Assembly: GCF_000423045.1 (NCBI RefSeq)
Contig: NZ_KE383972.1
Coordinates: forward strand, 329,670-393,669
DNA: 64,000 bases
Reading direction: 5' to 3'
Origin: Christiangramia portivictoriae DSM 23547
GTDB lineage: Bacteria; Bacteroidota; Bacteroidia; Flavobacteriales; Flavobacteriaceae
Part shown: positions 17,165-25,872 of the stretch, piece after piece
Numbering within the stretch: the stretch's first letter is position 1
Layout: each line of letters opens with the position of its first letter
The notes under the pieces: model-generated
What the model was told of the DNA's origin: nothing
Database searches by the model: none
Seen by the model: only the letters and a program-made list of their open reading frames with translations
Program-made: the position numbers and the translations under genes

Positions 17165-19473
17165 TTATCATCTTTTTTACCGAAGAGTTTTTTAAAGAAA
17201 CCTTTTTTCTTTTTGGTATTCTCTTCTTTAGCGTCGTTTGATCGGTCTTTCCTGTCTTTATTTTTGCCAGAGAACAATCTTTCAAAAAAGTTGTCTCGTT
17301 CTTCAGGTGGACATTCCATCAGGCTAGCCAGTTCTGAAGACAGTGGCTGGAACCTCGCATTCGTAATTTTATTAAATGCTGAATTTGCGTTCATTTTCTG
17401 CATTAGTTTTGCGAAAATTGGTAATGCCGAATTTGCTCCCTGGCCAATTGCGGTATTTCTGAATCCAATACGGTGATCGTCAGACCCTACCCAGGTGACA
17501 CAAACCAGTTCCGGGGTGATCCCTACAAACCATCCATCTTTATTGTCCTGGGTGGTCCCGGTCTTACCTGCAATATCATTTCTCAAACCATAACTGTAGC
17601 GAAGTCGGCTTGCAGTACCTTCATCTACGGTTGCCTGCATCATGTTTACCATGATTTTGCGTGTTTCTTCGGAAAAAGCTCTTTTTTTAGAAATTTCGGG
17701 CTGGAATCTAGCCAGTACGTTTCCTTCTGCATCCTCAATTCTGCTAATATAGTATGGTTTGCTGGCATAACCCGAATTAGCGTAGGCTGAATATGCTCCC
17801 GTCATTTCCTCCAGACTGAGCGAAGCGGTTCCAAGAGCGATGGACGGCACGGCTGGAAGTTCGGATGTAATGCCAAGTTCTCTTGCCTGCCTGATTACAT
17901 TAGGTATTCCGGTTTCCATTAATACCTTCACGGCAATAGTGTTCATGGATTTACTCAGTGCTGTCTTTAAATTATAATTCATATTAGGATCATCTCCTTC
18001 CGAAGAAGAATTGGAAGGAGTCCATCCTTTGTCATAAGTAACTTCCCGAACCGAAAAATAGGTACAGGGATCCATACCATTTTCCAAAGCGGCAGTATAA
18101 ACAAATGGCTTGAAAGTAGATCCAACCTGCCTTTTACTCTGGCTTACGTGATCATATTTAAAAGAGCGGAAATCCACACCACCAACCCAGGCCTGGACTG
18201 AACCATCTTTGGGACTAACCGCCAGAAGACCGGAGTTTAAAAATTTAAGGTAATGCGCGATACTATCTATGCTGCTTACATTTTGAGTTTCCATACCCTT
18301 ATAGGTAAACAATTCGGTAGCATGCTTCTGTTCCATTCTTTTAAGAATTTCTTCTTCTGAATATCCTTCTTTGGAAAGCTTCTGGTATCTCGAACTACGT
18401 TTTACCGCGTCCAGCAAAACCTTACGGTTCTTTTCCCAAGGGGCATTACTGCCGTAAGAATTTTCATGATCTGTTTGCAGTTGAGCCATATGTTCTCTCA
18501 TAGCCTGTTCGGCAAGCTGTTGCATTTCATAATTAAGCGTGGTATGAACTATAAGACCATCTCTGTAGATATTATATTTCTCCCCATCCTTATTCTTTAA
18601 AGTGTCAAGAATACCTGAAACATCCTTGCGTACCTGTTCTCTAAAGTAAGGCGCGATGCCCTTATCGTGGCTATAGGATTTATAATCCAGAATGAGTGGC
18701 AGCATTTTAGCTTCTTCAGCCTGTGTAGAACTTAGATAATCATATTTCGCCATTTGCATAAGCACCACATCACGGCGAAGCCTGCTTCTTTCAGGAAATA
18801 TACGCGGATTATAGTAGTGACTCGCTTTGAGCATTCCCACCAGAACTGCTGCTTCTTCCAATCGAAGTTCTGCCGTGTGCTTATTAAAGAATTTCATCGA
18901 AGCACTCTCAATTCCGTAGGTATTATCACTAAAAGGGACTGTATTAAAATATAGCTGAATTAGCTCATTCTTACTATAAACATTCTCCAAACGTTTTGCA
19001 ATGACTGCTTCCTGCATCTTGTTGATCACGATCCCAAGCATTCCATAATCCTTTCTGCCATAAATATTCTTGGCAAGCTGAAGAGTAATGGTACTTCCTC
19101 CTCCAGCCGACTCGTCCTGTAGCAGGATGGATTTAAAGAATACTCTTCCTAAACTGCGATTATCTATGCCATCATGTTCATAAAAACGCGCATCTTCAGT
19201 AGCAATTAAAGCTTCAATAAGATGGGAGGGAAGCTGATCGAAGTTAATGGGTTGTCTGTCGAAAACATAAAATTTACCTATTAATTCTCCATTGGAAGCA
19301 AGAACCTGAGTGGCTTTATTTTGTTGCAAGGAAGATAATTCTGATTCTGTTGGTATTTTTCCGAATAGACCAAAATAGATACTCGCAAAGAAGAGCAGGA
19401 AAAATCCTGTAAGACTGGAGATTATGATAAGTGCCCATTTAAAAATGGGGTTATTTTTTATTTTCTTCAACAT
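17161..19473 (-). CDS. Class A penicillin-binding protein (PBP1A-like)
   Basis: A bifunctional peptidoglycan synthase anchored in the inner membrane: glycosyltransferase plus DD-transpeptidase. It has 770 residues with one membrane helix at about 12-36. In the GT51 domain, the catalytic E93 lies in TEDARFYEHDG and GGSTITLQLAKN is at 125-136. The transpeptidase motifs are S452-x-x-K455 (STFKPF), S509-M-N511 and K637-TGT. All catalytic motifs are intact. The tail (about 720-770) is rich in Lys, Asp and Glu. On the minus strand its upstream neighbour is a micro-ORF unit closed by a terminator, so it probably has its own promoter. Confidence 0.95.
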   Translation of the reverse strand: MLKKIKNNPIFKWALIIISSLTGFFLLFFASIYFGLFGKIPTESELSSLQQNKATQVLASNGELIGKFYVFDRQPINFDQLPSHLIEALIATEDARFYEHDGIDNRSLGRVFFKSILLQDESAGGGSTITLQLAKNIYGRKDYGMLGIVINKMQEAVIAKRLENVYSKNELIQLYFNTVPFSDNTYGIESASMKFFNKHTAELRLEEAAVLVGMLKASHYYNPRIFPERSRLRRDVVLMQMAKYDYLSSTQAEEAKMLPLILDYKSYSHDKGIAPYFREQVRKDVSGILDTLKNKDGEKYNIYRDGLIVHTTLNYEMQQLAEQAMREHMAQLQTDHENSYGSNAPWEKNRKVLLDAVKRSSRYQKLSKEGYSEEEILKRMEQKHATELFTYKGMETQNVSSIDSIAHYLKFLNSGLLAVSPKDGSVQAWVGGVDFRSFKYDHVSQSKRQVGSTFKPFVYTAALENGMDPCTYFSVREVTYDKGWTPSNSSSEGDDPNMNYNLKTALSKSMNTIAVKVLMETGIPNVIRQARELGITSELPAVPSIALGTASLSLEEMTGAYSAYANSGYASKPYYISRIEDAEGNVLARFQPEISKKRAFSEETRKIMVNMMQATVDEGTASRLRYSYGLRNDIAGKTGTTQDNKDGWFVGITPELVCVTWVGSDDHRIGFRNTAIGQGANSALPIFAKLMQKMNANSAFNKITNARFQPLSSELASLMECPPEERDNFFERLFSGKNKDRKDRSNDAKEENTKKKKGFFKKLFGKKDDN

Positions 19474-19559
19474 TCTTGAGTAGTAAGGTTTGCAAAGAAA
19501 CGAATGTTTGTAGGAGTGGATTATATTTTAAGCTTATTTTATAAATTTTGTTAAATAAA

Positions 19560-19590
19560 AAGAGGTCAATAACCTTACTAACCTCTCTTT
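19560..19590 (-). terminator. Terminator of the micro-ORF transcript
   Basis: Read on the minus strand: AGAGGT, a 14-base loop, ACCTCT and then TTTTTATTT. The stem can be extended by A-T pairs and one G-T pair. It lies downstream of the three micro-ORFs and 87 bp before the PBP1A start codon, and separates the two units. Confidence 0.7.
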
Positions 19591-19630
19591 TAACTGTAGT
19601 TGTGATGATTTGATCGATAAAATGGTCTAT

Positions 19631-19762
19631 TCATGCAGTATATCTTTGATCGCTGGATTTAGACCTGTGTGATGATTTAATGTTTAGAAACGGTCTCCGG
19701 TGTGTGATGCCACCGGCTCTCTCGTTTCCAAAAACCTGTAAATTGCTTTCCAGACTTGTCAT
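19631..19762 (-). CDS. Micro-ORF C, 43 codons
   Basis: A small open frame (MTSLESNLQVFGNERAGG and onward, rich in Arg, Ser and His near the end), starting 23 bp after the stop of micro-ORF A. Its ESNLQ-VF segment resembles EANLQRQVF in micro-ORF B. The frame also covers a strong hairpin (19687-19728), so the conserved object here could be the RNA rather than a peptide. No promoter or ribosome-binding signal is specific to it. Unknown function; coding status is uncertain. Confidence 0.4.
   Translation of the reverse strand: MTSLESNLQVFGNERAGGITHRRPFLNIKSSHRSKSSDQRYTA
19687..19728 (-). other. Stem-loop with symmetric internal loop
   Basis: GAAACG (19687-19692) pairs with CGTTTC (19723-19728), and CCGGTG (19697-19702) pairs with CACCGG (19711-19716) around an eight-base loop. 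No T run follows on either strand, so it is not a standard terminator. It lies inside the micro-ORF transcript. Confidence 0.6.
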
Positions 19763-19785
19763 GATGATTAAATTTTGATGATTGA

Positions 19786-19884
19786 TTAATACTTTCTTCG
19801 CCTGGAGATAGATGATCTTTCAGCGTTTGCTTCAGTGTTCATAAAGCTGGATCTTGATTTTGTGTGATGAATTGAATGTCTCAT
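19786..19884 (-). CDS. Micro-ORF A, 32 codons, paralogue of micro-ORF B
   Basis: A 32-residue basic peptide beginning MRHSIHHTKSRSSFMNTEAN and ending in an Arg/Lys-rich tail (SRRRKY). It aligns without gaps to micro-ORF B: 16 of the first 20 residues are identical. Five of the nine differing codons in that stretch change only the third base (ATT/ATC, ACA/ACG, AAA/AAG, ACT/ACA, GAA/GAG). This pattern suggests that the peptide is, or was, under selection. It has no signal peptide and no membrane helix. The family was not recognised. Confidence 0.55.
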   Translation of the reverse strand: MRHSIHHTKSRSSFMNTEANAERSSISRRRKY

Positions 19885-19919
19885 ATTTAATAGTTTAATG
19901 ATTGATGAACGATGTTAGA

Positions 19920-20015
19920 TTATGCTTTTCGCTTCGGAAAAACTTGCCGTTGTAAGTTTGCCTCTGTGTTCATAAAGCACTGTCTTCTCTTCGTGTGATT
20001 GATTGAATGTCTCAT
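19920..20015 (-). CDS. Micro-ORF B, 31 codons, paralogue of micro-ORF A
   Basis: A 31-residue basic peptide beginning MRHSINHTKRRQCFMNTEAN and ending PKRKA. It is the first frame of the micro-ORF transcript, 35 bp before micro-ORF A and about 65 bp after the predicted start of transcription. It shares the MRHSI-HTK-R--FMNTEAN core with micro-ORF A. It could be a small regulatory or nucleic-acid-binding peptide, a leader peptide or a toxin; the sequence does not decide. Confidence 0.55.
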   Translation of the reverse strand: MRHSINHTKRRQCFMNTEANLQRQVFPKRKA

Positions 20016-20085
20016 AACGTATTATTTAGATGAATATTAAACCATTTTGTAGATGTTTTCTAATGGTTTCTATTTAATAGACGAG

Positions 20086-20093
20086 CAAAAATA
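20086..20093 (-). promoter_or_regulatory. Predicted -7 box of the micro-ORF transcript
   Basis: CAAAAATA on the plus strand reads TATTTTTG on the minus strand, an exact match to TAnnTTTG. It lies 71 bp upstream of micro-ORF B. At the -33 spacing the sequence is TTA rather than TTG. Confidence 0.5.
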
Positions 20094-20234
20094 GTTTCTG
20101 TTACAGTACTATGTAATAAAAGGTACTATATTAACATTTTTTAACATTTTATACTCAAATAAGCTTTTCAAAGAATTGTTAAACTTTTTTCATGAGATAA
20201 GCTTAATTGTACATTCGAACATAAAAGTATCTAT

Positions 20235-21086
20235 ATGAATAAGTGGATTATTGGAATCGTTACCTTAGTGCTGGTTCTGGCCGGGATCATCTATACGATT
20301 TATCAATTGAATGACTATGATTTCAATGATGCTGAAAAATCGTATGAAATTGTAGATACCTGGGAATTGCCATCGGAGCTCAATGAAGTCTCTGGGATCG
20401 TTTATGAAAAGAATGACCTAATGATTTGTGTGCAGGATGAAGATGGTATTCTATTTACTTATGATATGAAAGCCAGGAAGATCATAAACCAGCACAAATT
20501 TTCCTATGCCGGGGATTATGAGGCTTTAACCTATCTCGATGGATCATACTGGATTGCTGAAAGTAATGGGAGATTAATTAATGTTATCGATCTGGATGTT
20601 GCCGACCAGGAAATTGAAGGAACACAACTGGATTTTGAATATAGAAACAATATTGAGGGTATGGCTGCAACATCTAACAATAAGTTGTGGATTACCGTAA
20701 AGGACCGAAACCTGGATAACAGTAGTGGATATAAAGGAGTCTATGAATATGATCCTGCGAGCAATAAACTTCAGAGAGAACCTGTTCTAAAAATCGATTA
20801 CGAGGATCCAAAATTTGACCGTTTAAAAACACACAATCCCAGAAAATTATTAAGACCTTCAGATCTTGCAATTCATCCTACAACCGGCGAGTTATATATT
20901 CTGGATGCCGAATTTCAAAAAATCGTAGTTACAAACAAACAAGGTACGATCAAGTCTATACACTTGCTTGACCCTGCTGAGTTTGAGCAACCAGAAGGCA
21001 TTGCATTTTCCAGTGATGGAAGAATATTTATATCTAACGAAAGAGTAGGAGTTCCTGCTAATATCCGGGAGATACGGTTTAATTGA
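20235..21086 (+). CDS. SdiA-regulated-domain protein, membrane-anchored
   Basis: A 283-residue protein with one N-terminal membrane helix (about 4-23) and a periplasmic beta-propeller-like domain of the SdiA-regulated (YjiK) type. Typical segments are LNEVSGIVYEKND, YAGDYEALTY, NNIEGMA, LRPSDLAIHPTTGELYILDA and QPEGIAFSSDGRIFISNE, which are repeats of the propeller blades. The family is linked to quorum-sensing regulation in enterobacteria only by name, and its biochemical activity is unclear. ATG at 20235. It converges with the dipeptidase gene, leaving one base between the stop codons. Confidence 0.85.
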   Translation: MNKWIIGIVTLVLVLAGIIYTIYQLNDYDFNDAEKSYEIVDTWELPSELNEVSGIVYEKNDLMICVQDEDGILFTYDMKARKIINQHKFSYAGDYEALTYLDGSYWIAESNGRLINVIDLDVADQEIEGTQLDFEYRNNIEGMAATSNNKLWITVKDRNLDNSSGYKGVYEYDPASNKLQREPVLKIDYEDPKFDRLKTHNPRKLLRPSDLAIHPTTGELYILDAEFQKIVVTNKQGTIKSIHLLDPAEFEQPEGIAFSSDGRIFISNERVGVPANIREIRFN

Positions 21087-21087
21087 T

Positions 21088-22371
21088 TTAATCACGCATA
21101 TTTTTGCTAACCTCCTGGACTTCATCCAGTACTCGAAGTAGATTCTCACCCCAGAGTTTTGCTATATCTTCTTCGGAATAACCTCTGCGAACGAGTTCTA
21201 TGGTTACATTCAGTGTTTCACTGGCATCGTCCCAACCATAAATACCTCCACCGCCATCAAAATCGGAACTAATTCCAACATGATCAATACCAATTTTTTC
21301 CACGAGATAATCAATATGATCTACAAAATCTGTGACCGCAACTGGTGAAGCGCTATCATTTAATGCATCGAGGGCAGGTCCTGCCGCAGTTCTTATGGTT
21401 CTAAAATCTGTATAATATTTCTCTCTGGCATCTTTATCTAGCTTTCTTACACTGTCTCTTTCGAGGTATTCCAGACCTAATTCTGCAGCAGTAGTTTTAT
21501 AAACATTAGCTTCTGCCTTAGAGAACGCATTGTGTTTCTCGGTATTTAAATAGGAACTGAATGCTACCGTTTGAACAACTCCACCTTTCTCGCGAAACAG
21601 TGCAAGTAGTTCATCATCCAGGTTTCTGCTATGATCGCAAAGTGCTCTGGCAGAAGAATGAGAGGCAATTAAAGGAGCCTTCGAGATCCTAAACATATCT
21701 TTGATCGCCTGCTTACTGGGATGTGAAACATCGATCATGATACCATGTTTGTTCATTTCCATTACAGCCTGCTTACCCAGGTCGCTCAGCCCGTTATGCA
21801 ACCATTCATCATTCTCCTCACCAGTATTGGAGTCTGAAAACTGGCTATGTCCATTGTGTGAAAGAGACATATATCTGGCACCGCGATCGTGAAATTCCTT
21901 TATCCTGTCCAGGTCTGTCCCCAGAGGATAGGCATTTTCCACACCAATCATCGCCACTTTTTTACCTTCAGCAACCAACTTTCTCACTTCAGCAGATGTT
22001 GTGGCCAGTCCTATAGATGCAGGCGCATAAGAATCTGTAAGCCTGTGAATTGCTTCAAATTTGCTAATGGCATTCTCATAAGCTTCAGCGTATGCCTCCT
22101 CATGTAATTCACCCTGCCCGGTATAAACGATCAGCCAGCTAACATCAAGACCACCAGCCATCATTTTCGGCAGGTTTACCTGTGTATCCAGGTTTTGAGT
22201 ATAGTTCTTTTCCGTAGTAAAATTACTTACGTTGATATCGTTGTGGGTATCTATCGTAATAACCTTTTCATGTATTCTGGTCGCTTTTTCTATTATTTCT
22301 GAATCCTGCGTTTGAGCATTGCTTTGGAAAGCTAAAGAGAAAAGGAGTAATCCTGATATTGATAATTTCAT
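21088..22371 (-). CDS. Membrane dipeptidase (peptidase M19), secreted
   Basis: A zinc dipeptidase of the renal dipeptidase family, 427 residues with a signal peptide (cleavage near residue 20). The metal-binding DTHND is at 41-45. Other family segments are GVENAYPLG (bridging Glu), IDVSHPS, ASHSSARAL and GISSDFDGGGG, all intact. It hydrolyses dipeptides, including D-amino-acid-containing ones in some members, in the periplasm or outside the cell. It may serve peptide use or peptidoglycan turnover. It is a single gene between the SdiA-type protein and the divergent RimK-like operon. Confidence 0.92.
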   Translation of the reverse strand: MKLSISGLLLFSLAFQSNAQTQDSEIIEKATRIHEKVITIDTHNDINVSNFTTEKNYTQNLDTQVNLPKMMAGGLDVSWLIVYTGQGELHEEAYAEAYENAISKFEAIHRLTDSYAPASIGLATTSAEVRKLVAEGKKVAMIGVENAYPLGTDLDRIKEFHDRGARYMSLSHNGHSQFSDSNTGEENDEWLHNGLSDLGKQAVMEMNKHGIMIDVSHPSKQAIKDMFRISKAPLIASHSSARALCDHSRNLDDELLALFREKGGVVQTVAFSSYLNTEKHNAFSKAEANVYKTTAAELGLEYLERDSVRKLDKDAREKYYTDFRTIRTAAGPALDALNDSASPVAVTDFVDHIDYLVEKIGIDHVGISSDFDGGGGIYGWDDASETLNVTIELVRRGYSEEDIAKLWGENLLRVLDEVQEVSKNMRD

Positions 22372-22450
22372 AAGTTTAGATTTTCAGGCTGAATTTAATA
22401 ATTATATTTAAGGATAACTTAAAATCTTAATTTACGATTGAATTTTAGTA

Positions 22451-22458
22451 TACATTTG
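22451..22458 (+). promoter_or_regulatory. Predicted -7 box of the RimK-like operon
   Basis: TACATTTG, an exact TAnnTTTG match, 22 bp before the ATG at 22481. No TTG at the -33 position. Confidence 0.5.
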
Positions 22459-22480
22459 ATTGGAGTTACCATTTAATTGA

Positions 22481-23932
22481 ATGAATAAATACATCGTTGT
22501 AAACCAGCCTGAAAACTGGACCATTTCACCTGAAAACACAAAAATTATCTCTTCACGGGATTATCTTACCAATCCTGAATTTGCAAAATTAAAGAACGTT
22601 AGAATCTTTAACCTTTGCAGGGATTATTCCTACCAGTCCAAAGGATATTACGTTTCACTGCTGGCGGAAGCGAGAGGTCATTCCGCAATTCCAACAATTA
22701 AAAACTTAGTGGATCTTGGGGAGCCAAAACTGGTAAGAATCGTTTCAGATGAATTTGACGATCTTATACAGCGAAGTTTTAAAAGCCTCAAGTCAAACGA
22801 GTTTACACTCAGCATTTATTTTGGACAGAACGTCGCTGCCAAATACAAGGAACTAAGCGCTACTTTTTTCCGGCATTTTCAAATCCCTTTATTACGGGTG
22901 AAATTTAGTTATACAAATAAGTGGAATATTAAAAATATCAAAGCGATATCTGAAGCTGAAATTCCTGAAGAACATCGGGAAAGTATGTTCGCATTTGCAG
23001 AGCAATATTTTAGCAAAAAGCGTTATGATACACCCAAACTTTCGAATTATGACTATGACCTGGCGATCCTGGTAAAAGAGGGTGATCCTGCTCCGCCCAG
23101 CAATCCAAAAGCTTTGAAGAAATTTGTGGAGATCGCAGAAAAAATGGGCTTTTATACTGAAATTGTATCTCCCAGAGATCTTTCGAGGCTCTCTTCATTT
23201 GATGCGCTTTTCATCCGGCAGAGTACAGAAGTGAATAATGAAGCCTATGCCTTTGCACGTAAGGCGCAACAGGAAGGCATAGCACTGGTAGACATGCCAG
23301 ATGCGATCCTGAAATGCTGCAACAAGGTATTTATGGCGGAAGCTTTACAGAATGCAGGAATTCCTACCCCGGAAACCATGATCGTACACAGGGAAAATAT
23401 AGGTCAAGTTCTCCAGAAAATTGGATTGCCGGTAGTGCTGAAATCACCAGATTCTACATTTTCATTTGGTGTCAAAAAGGCTAAGACCGAAACTGAATAT
23501 CATGAACTGGTATCAGCAATGCTTAAGGAATCAGAATTGGTCATCGCTCAGGAATTTTCCTATTCTGATTATGACTGGAGAATTGGAATACTGGATGGCA
23601 AAGCATTTTACGCCAGTAAATACTATATGGCCAAAGGACACTGGCAGATCTACAACTGGAACGCGGAGGATAAATATGACCAGGACGGTAATGCAGATTC
23701 TCTGGCTATAGAAAAAGTACCTCCTGATATTATAAAAATCGCGGTTAAGTCGGCCAGATTAATGGGCTCAGGTTTGTACGGAATTGATATTAAAGAAACT
23801 AAAAAAGGTCCGGTAGTTATTGAAATCAACGATAACCCAAATATAGACGCAGGAGTGGAGGATGAGTATTACGGTGAAAAGATCTATACAGATATCATCA
23901 TGGCACTCAAAAAACGACTGGAAAAAAATTAG
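22481..23932 (+). CDS. RimK-family ATP-grasp ligase with RLAN domain
   Basis: A 483-residue protein with an N-terminal RimK-like ATP-grasp-associated domain (RLAN, about 1-170) and a C-terminal ATP-grasp domain (about 260-480). Nucleotide- and metal-binding segments are visible: PVVLKSPDSTFSFGVKK, VIAQEFSYSDYDWRIGILDG and VIEINDNPNID. ATP-grasp enzymes join a carboxylate to an amine through an acyl phosphate; RimK itself adds glutamate. It is the first gene of a three-gene operon with a GCS2-like ligase (2 bp downstream) and an N-formylglutamate amidohydrolase-like protein. This suggests synthesis and trimming of an amide-linked small molecule or peptide tag. The substrate is unknown. Confidence 0.88.
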   Translation: MNKYIVVNQPENWTISPENTKIISSRDYLTNPEFAKLKNVRIFNLCRDYSYQSKGYYVSLLAEARGHSAIPTIKNLVDLGEPKLVRIVSDEFDDLIQRSFKSLKSNEFTLSIYFGQNVAAKYKELSATFFRHFQIPLLRVKFSYTNKWNIKNIKAISEAEIPEEHRESMFAFAEQYFSKKRYDTPKLSNYDYDLAILVKEGDPAPPSNPKALKKFVEIAEKMGFYTEIVSPRDLSRLSSFDALFIRQSTEVNNEAYAFARKAQQEGIALVDMPDAILKCCNKVFMAEALQNAGIPTPETMIVHRENIGQVLQKIGLPVVLKSPDSTFSFGVKKAKTETEYHELVSAMLKESELVIAQEFSYSDYDWRIGILDGKAFYASKYYMAKGHWQIYNWNAEDKYDQDGNADSLAIEKVPPDIIKIAVKSARLMGSGLYGIDIKETKKGPVVIEINDNPNIDAGVEDEYYGEKIYTDIIMALKKRLEKN

Positions 23933-23934
23933 GT

Positions 23935-25155
23935 ATGGCTTATCACTTATTTGAAGTTTTTGGAGTAGAGTTGGAATATATGCTCGTCCAGGATAATACA
24001 ATGCAAGTAAATCCTGCTGTTGACGAATTATTTACACTTAAAAACGGTGTGCTTACTTCCGATATTCCTAATGGAAAGATTGAATGGAGTAACGAACTGG
24101 TAGCGCATGTTGTGGAATTAAAAACGAATGGACCTGTTTCCAGCCTCGTAGGTCTGGAACATGAGTTCAATCAGGATGTAAAGGAAATCAACAAGCTTCT
24201 GGAAAGCATCGATTCAAAATTACTGGCTGGTGCCTGCCATCCCTTAATGAAGCCCCTTGAAGAAACCAAATTGTGGCCGCATGATCATAATGAGATCTAC
24301 AATCTTTACAACAGGATCTTTGATTGCAGAGGTCATGGATGGAGTAATGTTCAAAGCATGCATATTAATTTGCCATTCGCAAATGATCAGGAATTTGAGC
24401 AATTACATGCCGCAGTACGCGTGCTGCTTCCAATAATACCGGGTTTGGCTGCAAGTTCACCGGTACTGGACGGTAAGTTCAACGGCTATAAGGACTCCAG
24501 AATGCATTACTACAAGACCAACCAGAAGGAAATACCTCATATGACCGGAAAGGTAATCCCTGAACAGGTCTTCAGTAAAAAAGAGTATTATGAGAAGATC
24601 TTTGAGCCTATAAATAAAGCGATCCAAAAGTACGACACTGAAAATATACTGGATCATCACTTTTTAAATTCAAGAGGAGCCATATCCCGTTTTGACAGGA
24701 ATGCCATTGAGATTAGGGTGATCGATATTCAGGAAACACCTTCGGCTGATATCGCCATCGCGGCCTTTGTTGTGGAAACCTTGAAATTGCTGGTTTCAGA
24801 AGAGCTGGTATCTTTGGATGATCAAAAGAAATGGCACGAAGATGACCTTTTTGTGATTCTTGATGATGTCATAAAAGATGCTGAAACCACATTAATTACC
24901 AATAAACGATACCTGGCGATTTTCGATCTGGACAAGGAGGCCGATGTGAAAAGTATCTGGAAGAACCTTTACAAAAGGGTAGGTTCTAAATTATCTGTCA
25001 ATCATCAGAATCACATTGAATTTTTACTACAGAATGGAAGTCTGTCATCACGAATCTTAAAATCCCTGAGAGGCGATTTTTCAGAAATGAACATCAAACG
25101 GACTTATTTCAAAATAGCTGAGTGTTTACAGTCAGGTCGCATGTTCAGGCCATGA
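23935..25155 (+). CDS. GCS2-family carboxylate-amine ligase
   Basis: A 406-residue member of the glutamate-cysteine ligase family 2 (YbdK-like). It opens with FEVFGVELEYML, the family's first metal/ATP-binding strand (E-x-E). Further family features are NELVAHVVELKTNGP, SMHINLPF and AIEIRVIDIQETPSADIAI. The fold is that of glutamine synthetase, forming an amide bond with ATP. True gamma-glutamylcysteine synthesis is not implied, because family members often have other amines. It is coupled to its neighbours: 2 bp after the RimK-like gene, and its stop overlaps the next ATG (ATGA). Confidence 0.87.
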   Translation: MAYHLFEVFGVELEYMLVQDNTMQVNPAVDELFTLKNGVLTSDIPNGKIEWSNELVAHVVELKTNGPVSSLVGLEHEFNQDVKEINKLLESIDSKLLAGACHPLMKPLEETKLWPHDHNEIYNLYNRIFDCRGHGWSNVQSMHINLPFANDQEFEQLHAAVRVLLPIIPGLAASSPVLDGKFNGYKDSRMHYYKTNQKEIPHMTGKVIPEQVFSKKEYYEKIFEPINKAIQKYDTENILDHHFLNSRGAISRFDRNAIEIRVIDIQETPSADIAIAAFVVETLKLLVSEELVSLDDQKKWHEDDLFVILDDVIKDAETTLITNKRYLAIFDLDKEADVKSIWKNLYKRVGSKLSVNHQNHIEFLLQNGSLSSRILKSLRGDFSEMNIKRTYFKIAECLQSGRMFRP

Positions 25156-25841
25156 AATTACTTTTGACCTGTGAGCATGCTACCAATGCAATTCCATCAC
25201 AATACGCTTATCTTTTTGAAACTCATCATGAAGTTCTGGAAACTCACGAAGGTTTTGATCCTGGTGCTTTCGATCTGTTCAAATCCCTGGAAACACTGGC
25301 CGATGCCAGATATTATCAAAAGGTAGGAAGATTGCTTATCGAAACCAATCGTTCCTTGCATCATCCCAGCCTTTTCTCCCGGTTCTCGACAAAACTTGAA
25401 CAATCTGAGAAGAACAGTATAATCGCCACATATTATACACCTTACCGATCTCAAGTAGAAAATATGATCAGAAATTTTCAGCAAGATAATCATGTCGTGC
25501 TGCATGTTTCGGTACATTCATTTACGCCGGTTTTGAATAGTCTGGAGAGAAATTGTGACATAGGGATACTGTATGATCCAGGAATTCCCTTAGAAAAACA
25601 GTGGTGCGTGCAATTTAAATCCTTGCTAAATCAAAAGTCTGCCTATAGAATCCGCAGTAATTATCCTTATTTAGGGAAGGCTGATGGATTTACAACATAC
25701 CTTAGAAAAAGGTTTCCTGAAAATTATCTGGGAGTCGAAATCGAGATCAATCAGAAATTTGTCAATAGTAATTTGATGGACGGAAGAGTAAAAAAGCTCT
25801 TATTTGACTGTATAGAAAAAAGCATAAAAAAAGCTCCTTAA
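25152..25841 (+). CDS. N-formylglutamate amidohydrolase-like protein
   Basis: A zinc-type amidohydrolase of the FGase family, 229 residues from the ATG at 25152. It begins with [14 protein letters not shown], the family's CEHA-x-N motif that holds a metal ligand. [13 protein letters not shown] and [12 protein letters not shown] follow, which contain further expected ligands. A longer GTG start (25122) is possible but would extend 30 bp into the previous gene. The ATGA overlap with the GCS2-like gene argues for the ATG. In this context it probably removes an acyl or glutamyl group from the product of the two ligases rather than taking part in histidine degradation, for which no other gene is nearby. 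Confidence 0.85.
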   Translation: MKLLLTCEHATNAIPSQYAYLFETHHEVLETHEGFDPGAFDLFKSLETLADARYYQKVGRLLIETNRSLHHPSLFSRFSTKLEQSEKNSIIATYYTPYRSQVENMIRNFQQDNHVVLHVSVHSFTPVLNSLERNCDIGILYDPGIPLEKQWCVQFKSLLNQKSAYRIRSNYPYLGKADGFTTYLRKRFPENYLGVEIEINQKFVNSNLMDGRVKKLLFDCIEKSIKKAP

Positions 25842-25852
25842 ACAAGGAGCTT
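25824..25852 (-). terminator. Terminator of the OsmC gene
   Basis: On the minus strand AAGCTCCTT-loop-AAGGAGCTT is followed by seven T residues. The hairpin overlaps the stop codon of the convergent amidohydrolase gene. On the plus strand the T run is poor. Confidence 0.75.
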
Positions 25853-25872
25853 AAATTCGGGGGATTTCATAT

